From assembly GCA_009741485.1 (NCBI GenBank), contig CM019220.1, positions 2,949,607 to 3,013,606 of the forward strand: a stretch of 64,000 nt of DNA, given 5' to 3'. Below the pieces are notes generated by a model that made no database searches, was not told where the DNA came from, and saw only the letters and a program-made list of their open reading frames with translations. Shown one piece after another: positions 1 to 10,103 of this stretch (position 1 is its first letter; every line of letters starts with the position of its first letter). This stretch comes from Malurus cyaneus samueli (Eukaryota; Chordata; Aves; Passeriformes; Maluridae). Position numbers and translations under genes: made by a program.

Positions 1-581
1 TGCGTTCCTGTCTCTTTCCCATCAGGTTAATTCAGCAAAGGTTGTTGCAATCCACACTCAGCTCCTTGCTGAGATGGTACTGAGAAGACAGAAACGTTTC
101 TTTCTAAATAAAATGAACTTGTCAGGCAGAGACCTGGTTTATGAGGAGCCAAAAACCTGCCAGCACTGGCAGCAGCATCGCCTGTATTCGGTGTTATTTC
201 AAGGGGAGCTGCCTATTGCAAGGCCTGCAGGGCGAATCACACACAGTTAAAAACACAAATTAGGGAATCACAGAGCCTGGAACCCAAATAGGTTTGTGTG
301 CCTTGTGCAGAAATGCCGTTTATAAACGCTGCTGGGTGGGGAAGGTTAAACTGCACAGCTCCTCCAGGTGAGCCAAAGCAGAGCCACCAGCACAGCACGG
401 GCTGGATGTGCCTGTTTTACTCCTTTAAAAGAGACATAAACAGTGCTGGGGAAACACTGAACACCATTTTCTCCTGGGCTCAGTGGTTCTAGCAGGCTGT
501 TCTGCTGTTTGAGCATTTCCAAGGAAGATCCCAAAATAAAGCTCTCCTCTGAAGCATCTGCACACCCTGCAGGGTACTCAC
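1..581 (-). other. KYNU: KYNU intron following the second coding exon (partial)
   Basis: Sequence downstream of the donor at 581-580 in the direction of KYNU transcription. It runs off the left edge. I see no further KYNU exon, repeat or structured element in it. Confidence 0.8.
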
Positions 582-702
582 GTCCGAGCCCACTTGTCCA
601 GTTCTTCATCCAAGTAAGTTTTAACTTTCTTTGGCTGCAGCCCAAGAGAATTCCCAGCGAAGTACACGCAGCTCTCCTCTCCGTCCACCAGGCTTAGGTC
701 AG
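582..702 (-). CDS. KYNU: KYNU second coding exon (kynureninase residues about 57-97)
   Basis: This exon continues kynureninase from the exon at 5627-5816. On the minus strand the acceptor TTTTCCCTCTGCAG ends at 703 and the donor GTGAGTACC starts at 581. The exon is 121 nt. Joining the leftover A of the previous exon to CT gives Thr57, then DLSLV and the hallmark segment [18 protein letters not shown] (about residues 70-87), ending DKWAR plus two bases of the next codon (phase 2). The GNSLGLQP stretch is highly conserved among kynureninases and is part of the N-terminal region that packs against the PLP domain. Reading frame, splice sites and phase all agree, with no stop or frameshift, so this is a live gene and not a retrocopy. 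The following exons lie beyond the left edge. The Thr at 57, where human has Val, is a minor difference at the junction. Confidence 0.95.
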
Positions 703-3700
703 CTGCAGAGGGAAAACACAAAATAAAGTGTGGGAGTGACCTCAGGGGGTTCAGAACACATTCACACCCCCCCAAAACAAGTGCCACCCCGGAGCTCTGT
801 CCCCATCCCCTGGGACATCACGGTCCCCACACCAAACAGAGGTGTCAGATCCTGCCCTCCCTCCCAGAACATCCCTCAGGTGACCCTGCAAAGGATCCAA
901 GGAGGACAGCAGGCATTTTGCAGGCAATTATTCACTTTTCCTCGTACAATTTTTGGAGCTGATGCGAGTTCAGGTCCCACTAAATCCCCATCTCTCCAGG
1001 GCTGTGTGAGAAGCAGCTGCTGACACCGATTTTATCACGTCTTTAACCAACAGTGAATAAACAGGAAGCATTTTCCCAACACGATATCCACTTTTCTTCC
1101 ACCACCAATATATGCTTACCCCGAGTTGTGAAGCTACAAGAATCATGCTTTTAATAAAAGTAAAGACCAGGTGTATCTGTGTCTTTCACATAAGTTCTCC
1201 CTGCAGATTAAATCTCTATTTAGAAAAATGTACTCATTACACGGAATATTTTAAGGCAGACTCTAAAAGTTCTGGTCTTGTCAGCAAATACTAGGGCTGC
1301 ACTTCATGTCATTGTCTGAGGAGGAGGAGGAAATCTATGTTGACAAATCCTTTCAATGATCAGGAGAAAAGCAAGGCAGTAGAAATTTATAAATAATAGC
1401 TCTAGTGAGGTTCTGAACAATCTAATTACCCTGTGTCATCATCCATCAATCCAAACACAGCCTTCTGCTGTTATTTCTCATGTTAGAGTTCCTTGGAGGG
1501 ACAAGTGACAGTGACCCTCTGGAAGTGGTAATTTGCATTTGTCTATATCCATACTTACAATACCCCAAAAGCTAATTACACACATAATTTTAGTAAATAG
1601 AATCAATATACCTCAAATAAAGATCAAATGTGTTAGGACACACGCTAAAAATAACCCACAAGATCACAATTCACTCTGAAAATTTTGTAAGGACTGTAGG
1701 AAAACAGCCTGGAAAATGTTTCTTGCTATCTTTTGCACTGGCAATTACCAATTTCATTGAATTTCACCAGAAACACATTTTTCAGGAGTATACACAACTT
1801 GGGTAATTTCTTAATTAAAGTTTTAGAGGCTTTTAAAAAGCATAAGTCAGGGAGCAATCTCAGCCTAATCTGTTTTGCAGATACGATGTCTGTTTTTCAT
1901 CTCCATTGTAATATGAATGAAAACAGAGAGGCATAAATATTATCCATGCCCCAAATTGATTACATTAACAGTTCTTTTCCTACCAAGAAACACAATAACG
2001 CTGTCCCACTGGGACTAGAGAGAAGGATCTTTGCTCAAGAATTTGGAACTCAATCTCACTAATGCTCATCACGCAGGAAAAGAGGTGAGGAATTAGAAGC
2101 AAGTCAGCTTTTCTTACAGCAGAGCTTACTAAATAAAAATACTTCTTGTTTACTGTTGGAGAGATAGGGCATTACCTTTTTGATAAAGTGTATTTTAATA
2201 ATTTTATACCTCCTCCGTTGGATATTCTTTCTTTGGGACGTTATCAACTTTGAATCTGGATGAATCTTTTTCCTTTTGACAAAAACCTCTTTACTTCCCC
2301 CTGACATCACTAAAAGATTGATTTTGGACCACTGTTGCTTGTTTTTTTCAGCATCTTTGTAATTTTACAACTTCTGACCAGCCCATCCTCATGCTCCAAC
2401 AATTCCACATTCACTGTGGTATTCTTAACAGTAATACTTTTGTTTTCCTGAGCCTAGACCTTGCCTTTCCCCAAATTACATTTATTTCTCCAAATATTGG
2501 CCCTTTTAATTTCTGGAGGTTGATTTGAAATATATATTGAAATACTCTAAGAGGAAATAAGCCAAATTGAGGAAGTAGAGGCAAAGGAAAACAGAAACAA
2601 TTATTGAAATGAGTTCTTAGAGTAGCCTGAATCAAATGCATTTACATTAAGATTGTTAAATATATAATATATTCACACACCTACTCAGATTCATGAAAAC
2701 TGGCCAAATCCAATCACATACATTATTTTGCATACTAATTACACCCATTTATCTGCATTAAAGGTACACTTCTGTACCTTTTAAACCTCAAAGAAAAAGC
2801 AAGTTTATTGTCAGAAATACTCAATCCAAAAAAAGGGAAAAATATAATGGCTTTATTAATCAGAAAGGAAGGACTAAATCTGCTTGTGCTCATGTGATCT
2901 CTGCCCTTAGCTCAAAGACAAAAGATCACACTGCCTGTACCCCCTCAGCAGCCCTCCAAGCAGGCAGATTTTTATGATTAACCACTAACTTTAACCATTT
3001 CTTCTGGGAAATACAGCTCAATGCTTCCACTCCCGGGGCATCTTTTTATTCCCAAGAAACCCAAATGATGCCCTACTCCTCTACAAGGTGACAAAGCACT
3101 AGCCATAGCCTTAATCAGATGGGTGATTTGGTGCCCAATTTTCAGTCATTCCCACCTCCTCCCTGCGGTACACATAGAGAGTGTTAAAGAGACTTTTGTT
3201 GTCAGCTCGGAGCGGAGCGAGGGGATCCAAACATTTCTCTAAATCTTCCGCTGTCATCTTTTCCTCTTTGCTCACCTGAGCCTCATCCCTCATTCTTGCA
3301 GATAAAACCTCAGAGATTTGCAGGGAGTTAGGCTTCTACTGGTTTCCTCTTGATTGATACAACAAATAAACAGCTCTGATGGTTTATAACTTGATAACTA
3401 AATTAAACTATTATAATGACTTCCTAAATATTTTCCTGTACGTCATCTCAGTGTTGTCTCCTATGGATGTTCTCATCTGCTTCTTGTAAGGTTTTCATTT
3501 AAAAGCCTCATTGTAATGTTTTATGTAAATACAGAAAGGATATTTGATGGCTAATATCTGTAATGACATTTATCTTCAGGAACGCCTTATCTGGCATCCG
3601 CTCTGGGTACAGATAAATGTCACAGCAGATCTGTCTCTACACCATAGACACACAATGTAAATATATATCTATTTACACCCCTGCTGTTCTTCAGCAGGGA

Positions 3701-5626
3701 AGCTGCTCCTGATGACAGCTGAAGCACAGAAAAGGGAGAGAGGGGAAAAAGGGGAGGGCAAAAACAAATTTGGGAACACAGGAATGATGAGTTCTCTGTG
3801 CTTCTCAACTTGTACTACTTTGTACGTTTCTTACCTTCACTAAATTATACATATCCACTGTCCCAGGACTAAATACTATTGTAACTACATTGAAAAGTGG
3901 CCTTTGGTGGTCTGGAGGGACATTTGACGCTCTGCAGGCAAAGATCCAACAGGTGAGGACAGCAGCACCAGCACCATGGGAATTGTGTCCCAGCATCTTT
4001 CCAGCCCCAGTGACACACCTTGCAGCACAGTGGTGTCAGCTGAAAGAGCTTTGAGTACACAATAATCATACTCAAACCAACAGATGGAGCTTAGGAAATT
4101 CTCCTAAGTGACTAGGGTAAAAAACAATTAAAAAGAAAAATTATAGAGGCATGGAGGAAGCACATGGTTTAAATATTTGCCAAGTGTCAGCTCTGCTCTG
4201 AATAACAGAAACAGCCCAACTCAAGGATTCAAATGTGGGGAAAGATAAGCCAATACCATCAGAACACAGAGAGCTGAGATTTATCAACCCTGTGTCCCAA
4301 GGGCAGGAGCAAACAACATTCCCAACACGCATCATTGTTCAGTGGGAAGATACTGAACACAGAGAAATTTTCAAAAGATGTCCAGAATTCAGACTATTGA
4401 CATCATTTTCTGTCACAGCTCCTTACTGGACACAGTTTGGTGAATGCACCTGAAATTTCTCATTTGTCATCAGTACTGCTCCTTTCAGAAAAAGAAGACC
4501 TATCTGTATTTATTGGAAAATGAAAACAAGAAAGGAAGTTCTATCATGTTTTTCCTTTGATTTTCAATAGACGCATTTTGCCATGGCAGGAAAGGAGGAG
4601 AGTGACTGTGCCCTGTATATGTTCATCTAAGACAATAATCTGCCATTCCTCCAGAGTCCAGGGCCTGTAGAAAGCATTTGCTTTCCATGTAACTGAGGTG
4701 AAAATAAACCCAGACAGGACTTAGGAAGGACACCAGGACCTCGCTGTCTCCATAGGTGGCTGCTCCCACCAGATTTCTCTGCATGAATTTGGCTAAATGT
4801 GATGGCTATTGCAAATACCAAAATAAAGTGGAGCTGGTTTTTATTTTTGGTGGGCTGGGAGTCCTAACCCAAAGCAAAGGCTTCCCTCTCAGCCTGCCAC
4901 CCCACTTTCCACCCCTCCTGCCTCCACACCTAAACATGACACAGGCTCCTCAAAACAACCTATGGAACAGGAGAGAAGCAGAAAAAAACATCCAGAACAA
5001 TTCAACACAGCTACACTGAAGTCATGTGCTACCTATTTTTAGGCAATTCATGAGGAAAGTGGAAAATATCTTCAAATAGAAGACTTCATTATGAATTATT
5101 TGCTCAGATCAATTATTTGCTCCAAGGCACAAGCTTCCCTTCGACCTCATGAAGAGAATACCAGCAGCAATAAGACATAAATGTTCACATAATATATATA
5201 CATCCTCTTTCATTAACTAAAATAATTGTAACTAGACAGATAATACCAGACTGAATCACACCGAGGAGCTGCTCTGAACTATCCCAAGCCATGCTCCTGT
5301 TTCGGGCCATTAGACAGAAATGCTCCTGCTATAATTTTCAATCAGTCACTATATTGTTCAAAGCTGCTGACTGACAGCGTAAGCACCATCTAAGTACTGT
5401 GTCCTCACATTTGATTCAGGATGGGAATGAGAACATAGAGCTTTTGGTGCTAGAATAAACTGAGGGATTGATTTAGCAGCAGCAGGGACATTCTGTACTC
5501 AGATATGACTACAATTGCTCAATTATCTCATAAGTGACACAGATTTGCAAAGACCTGTGATAAACACATGAAGGAAATGTGAAGCCCAGCCCTTTCCCCC
5601 TCCCTCACAGTAATTATAATTCTCAC
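703..5626 (-). other. KYNU: KYNU intron between the two coding exons (4,924 bp, phase 1)
   Basis: Bounded by GTGAGA at 5626 and TTTTCCCTCTGCAG ending at 703 on the minus strand. It is mostly AT-rich unique sequence with no recognisable transposon. The one stretch that stands out is the coding-like segment near 3111-3338, described separately. Other open frames here are short, have no family resemblance I can see, and are probably chance. Confidence 0.85.
3111..3338 (-). other. unidentified coding-like open stretch in KYNU intron
   Basis: On the minus strand one frame is open from just after a TAG near 3340 to a TAA at 3113-3111, with a Met at 3293. The part from about residue 10 before that Met to about residue 45 after it reads like a real soluble protein: it is charged and helix-prone, including EEKMTAEDLEKCLDPL and NKSLFNTLYVYRRE. 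Local GC is higher than its surroundings and includes CpGs (CTCCGCTCCGAGC on the minus strand). Protein-like character fades after YRREE, where GAG|GTGGGA could be a weak splice donor. The acceptor side is poor. I do not recognise the family. It could be a cassette exon on the KYNU strand, a fragment of a retrocopy, or chance. It is in the same orientation as KYNU but has no obvious relation to kynureninase. Confidence 0.35.
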
Positions 5627-5816
5627 TTGGAGGCAGATCCTTGACTTTAGGGATATAGAAACATTCACGAAGATGCTTTAACTCATCGTTTTCATCTAAG
5701 TGGAGAGCGAGTTTTTTGTCCGTGGGACTGCATCCGAGCTTCAAGGCAGTTTGTTCCAAAATGCTTGCTGGGAGCACACGAGAAGATGGATCCATTTTCA
5801 GGTCATCCAATTTCAC
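5627..5816 (-). CDS. KYNU: KYNU exon with initiator ATG (kynureninase residues 1-56 plus one base)
   Basis: Kynureninase is a cytosolic PLP-dependent hydrolase that cleaves L-kynurenine and 3-hydroxykynurenine to anthranilate or 3-hydroxyanthranilate plus alanine, in tryptophan catabolism and de novo NAD synthesis. The minus strand shows an acceptor TTTCTGATTTTCAG ending at 5817, then 21 nt of 5' UTR and an ATG at 5795-5793 in good context (A at -3, G at +4). The coding part, 5795-5627, gives 56 codons plus one base, beginning MDPSS and containing the family segment HLRECFYIPK at residues 41-50. It aligns without gaps to the start of human KYNU as I remember it (MEPSS..., Cys22, ECFYIPK). The frame stays open upstream through a GTG, but homology begins at the ATG, so I chose that start. 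The donor GTGAGA follows at 5626, giving a phase-1 intron. The acceptor upstream of the ATG implies a separate non-coding 5' exon. The PLP-binding lysine lies in later exons outside this window. Confidence 0.95.
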
Positions 5817-8800
5817 CTGAAAATCAGAAATGCCAGTTTAGCTTCTGCAGTTTGCATAGTCACGAGCTGCTGATAAGCAGCCACTAAAGCTGCGTCATTC
5901 AAGACCCAAACTTACTTGATTTAAAGCTTTTAAAAAGTGAAGTGTCTGAATAGAATGGTAAACCTGATCAAATATTTCCAAGGCAACATATTGCTGTAAC
6001 CCCCAAAGGCTTTTTTCTTTCCCTTCTACAGGTACAAAGCTCTTCCCTTTTTAAGCTTTATCAGCCTCTTCTGAGTTCTCCCGCCAGACTGACAGCAGCT
6101 CCAAATGCTGGAGTGTCACTCACAGTTTGGAGATGTCGAAGCCAGAGGCAGCATTATTGTTTCTGCAGTCTGAGCTCCTAAGAATAGCAGGTGCACAGAA
6201 ACACTGAAGTTGTTTCCAGGCTGTGCAATGTTCAGCCTCTTTCAGCGTTTTTTGGCTCAAAAAATGGAGGGGGTGTTTGTGTATGGCTGTGCTCGTGTGT
6301 AAGGGCAGAGCACGAAGGATGCAGGTGTCAGGCAAACACGGCTGTCAAGATCAGAACCTGGAATTAATACTTCCTTTTAGCTACACCAAATATCCTGCTA
6401 GTTTAGTTTTGTTTCTCCTAGGACAGGAGAAAAGCCCAAGTGAAATCAGAAATATTACAGACCATGGATTCTAAGAGAACACCCAAAACTAACTGCAAAA
6501 TTTGCAAGCTCATTGATCTGGATATGAAAATAGACACCACTCGGCTTTGCAACTGGCCAGGAAAGTTTGCAACACCTGCTCTGCACTTTAGGGTCAGCCT
6601 TCACTGCTCTTTCTGTGGCAGAGGCAGCCAAGAGGCTCAGTGAGGTGCACTGGGGTGGCCCAGTTTGGAGAAATGCACAGTTACACCACACAACATTCTC
6701 TGCCTTCTCAACATCCCCAAGAGTCTCGGTGCAAAGGAACACTCGAGGGGATAGGATGAAATAGGACAGATTAGCTCATAATATGCAGCACAGAGCCACT
6801 AGAGAATAAGGCTTTTTCTCTCTGTTTGAGAAAGAAAACTCTTTAAACACACGACTTCCATAAGCTCTCATTTCTTAAAGCCAAAATATCCTACATAGAG
6901 TTATCCTGAAACAAGCTGTGGATAGAACAACAGATGACTATTGAGAAGAGCTTTGTCAACACATATGGGAAGGACAACGGTTGGTATTTAAATATAAACC
7001 CCGAAACAGCACAGCCTCCTTAGTGCCAATTAACCCAAACCTGTTTATGCTCTGGCCAAATGGCCAGCATGATGCTATTTACCTGCTTTAATCTACCATC
7101 ATTTGGTTTATGATGAGAACATAATCTTTCTCCCCTCCAGACTTGATATTTCACACAGCAGCAATTTTCCCCTTCCCATCAGCATGCACAGTTACAAAAA
7201 AAACAAAAAAACAAAAAAACAAAGTAAAAAAAACAAAACAAAACACCCCACCAAAACAGCAGAGTTCTTTAAAACTGTTTTCATTTAGCTAATGTTCACC
7301 CTCTCCTGGGAGCTATTGGAGACATCCTATTTTTATGCTGTCTCCACACAGGTTGTTCACACCTCCTCATTGTCGCCAAATTTATCATTCCTACTCCTTC
7401 ACCCTAATCATCCTTTAGATGGTAAGAAGGAAAATAAAATGGCAAAACTTCTAGGGGGCTGGGGGGAAGATATTTCAACCATCTTTGTTCTCTGAGTGCC
7501 TTTCTCTAGATGGCTGCACCCAGACTGGTATTCGGGTTTGATAATCAAGTGGCCAAGCTGTTTGGGGTCAGTGCACCCCACTGAAAGAGCTAAGGAGGGT
7601 TTGACCCCAGGGAGCTCCTCAATTCCTCCAGAGCTGAGCAGCACATCCAAGACCCTGCCTCTGTTCCCTGCTGGGATCTCAGTGACAGATGTGCATTTCT
7701 GCAGGACAGAGGAGTATTGACCTTCTGCACCTGATTTGGCAGACATCAGGAAGGGTTTAGGGATCTGAATTCCTCCAGGAGATGCTGTGAACCAACAAGA
7801 AAAGCAAGTTACGTTCACACACACCATGGCCATCACTAATACAGGCACCTCATTATAATCTACAGACACTGCAAGGAAACTTCAGTTCCACTTCTCCAGA
7901 TTACAAACTTTAAGCTCCCATTGGCTTCACCAGTAAATGAGGTTTTATTTCCAAGCAATCCTTGGATCAGCACTTGGAAAGCAGAACTAGTTTTTGTTTC
8001 CCAAAGCTTGTTTATTTGATTTACAACTCCATCGTGGATGTCCTGATCCCATTATCAGAGCACGTCCCGCACATACATAACAATCCTCTATTTTTTCATA
8101 ATGAGTACTTAATGCAAATGATGTTAAAAAGTCCTTATAGGAGGAGCTCTAAACCATGTTTCTCTGTCTTCTTCTCAGGACAAGAACCACCGAGTTGCCT
8201 GTGCAGTATTTTCTCTACAGTCTCCTTCCCACACAAGTTAATGACTGGATTTTTAATTTTTGCTTGTTTTGCTCCCTGGTGACAGGCAGCTCTTGAGTTG
8301 AGAATATTTGTTCAGTGATGTTCAGCCCCCATGGTCCCCAGGAAAGGGACTGTGGAGCTCTGGTATTGCCATCACTTCTGTCCTCTCCTGAATCCAGCCT
8401 GAAGGAGCTTTGGGAGCCTCCAGCATTTATCTCCTGGGACCACTGAGGTCATTGCCCTGAAATTTGTGATCAGCAGGTGGAAGATAAAGGTGCTTGAAGG
8501 ATTATTTGGTATTTCAACCACAATCTCCTCACCCAGCCCATGGATTCCCTGCTCCACACCACATGAACTCAGCACAGCTTCCTGTTCTTTATCTCAGCAG
8601 CCCCCATTTTTCAGCAAGGACACCCAGTTATTGCCATGGATTAATGGCCATCATATCCCAGGTCATCCCCTGACCTGCCTGGCAAGCACAGATGGGTTTT
8701 GTTCCCATTTGAGGCCTGACCCAAACCTCGCTGAAGTCAATAGGTGTCTCTATCACAGAGAGCAATTTCTGCATTCCTGTCGTGGCTGCAGTTTGCTGCA

Positions 8801-9444
8801 TCTGATCAATGACTTGCATTTATCGGGATTCTTATTGATATTAGGTTTTGACAGCAAATATAATATTAAATACAAAGATCTAGAAGTTACAAATGATTAA
8901 GTGCTCAGAGGTATCTGATTTAATACAAACATTATGAAATGAGATAAAACTACTAAAATAAAATCAATCTAAATCCTATTGGGAAAAAGAATCCCAGAGA
9001 GCCCTTTCTGAGACCAGAATAAGAAAGTACTTTTGTCCTTTGAGCGGGAATTAGGTTTCAGAGAGAGGAATCCCATAATTGCAGGGGTTGTTGGGCTTTT
9101 TTCTCTTTGACTCAGACTGGCACTATTGCAATTTTTGTTTTTTCAGTATAGAGTCCTGTGCAATTATTTTACAATAATCTATGAGTCATTTGTTGTTTTC
9201 TACATGTAGAGCAAACACGTTTGTATAAGAACAGCACACCTTTATCTCTTTGTAACTGAAAACATTATTCAGTAACCTCTTCCAAATAAAACTCAGAGCC
9301 ATCAGTGCAAAATGCATTTCACACTTTTAGAAATATGGCTCTTCACCAGGATTTTTTTTTAATACAGCTTAGAGAAAAAAAGATATTTTAAGAGAAACAA
9401 TTTGTCTCCACCACCTACTCTAAAAAATAGAATTCAGGTGTTTT
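5817..9444. other. KYNU 5' intron / upstream sequence, no gene seen
   Basis: Upstream of the KYNU ATG exon. Because that exon starts at a splice acceptor, this stretch is probably the first intron of KYNU rather than its promoter. It holds an A-rich simple repeat at 7195-7248. A 153-codon open frame on the minus strand (7408-7869) has no protein family I recognise. I see no promoter or exon that can be supported. Confidence 0.6.
7195..7248 (+). repeat. A-rich simple repeat (A5-7C)n
   Basis: A run of A tracts of about five to eight bases interrupted by single C or GT, ending in AAAACAAAACA. No adjoining transposon body is visible, so I treat it as a simple repeat and not a poly(A) tail. Confidence 0.8.
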
Positions 9445-9532
9445 GCAGAATGGTTTGGGTTGGAAGGGATCTTAAAGACCAGTATGTTCCAACCCCTGCC
9501 ATGGGCAGGGACAGCTCCCACTAGACCAGGTT
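9445..9532 (-). mobile_element. CR1 LINE 3'-end fragment
   Basis: The plus strand reads CAGAATGGTTTGGGTTGGAA, then GGGATCTTAAAGACC, then CCAACCCCTGCCATGGGCAG and GACAGCTCCCACTAGACCAGG. This is the reverse complement of the avian CR1 3' end, so the element lies on the minus strand and is truncated at its 5' side after about 90 bp. Short 5'-truncated copies are the usual form of CR1 in birds. It sits upstream of KYNU in the same orientation. Confidence 0.9.
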
Positions 9533-10054
9533 ATTTTCTTTCTTTCTAAGAAACTTTATTACACGTTTTGACTTAACAGATGACGTGAAGTCAGTATATT
9601 TTTTTACTTTTTATTTTCTTTCTTTGCTCTTTTGACTCTTCCACAGGACTTGCCTGTATTACATCCTGATTCAATGTAAAAACTCAGATATGACTGTAGG
9701 CAATATTTCATACTCAGAAAGATCACATGCGACTTAAATTATGAAAACAGTCTTTTTTCCAATACTTTATCAGCACAGACTTTGCCCCCTGCTACTCATT
9801 TCCCCTTTTAAAGCTATGAAAGACAATGGACAAGAATTAGTCAGGCACAAGTGGCACAAATGTCTGGGTGATTATTTAAGATTTGTCCTTTATGCATAAT
9901 TTACTGACTAAATTTAAAAAAAAAAAATTATGAATATTAGTAAGTCATCTTATCAAACCTCCTCAGGAAGGTCCATTAGGCTTAATTATAAGAATGATAA
10001 TTTGTCCTATTTTAGATCTTGTACCTTTATGGATCTCCCCTCTATCTTGATGTC

Positions 10055-10102
<48 letters not shown>
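10055..10102. repeat. T11 followed directly by A37
   Basis: Eleven T at 10055-10065 are followed without a break by thirty-seven A at 10066-10102. The junction is a perfect T/A inverted repeat. No transposon body is recognisable on either side. Homopolymer length may not be accurate in the assembly. Confidence 0.9.
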
Positions 10103-10103
<1 letters not shown>

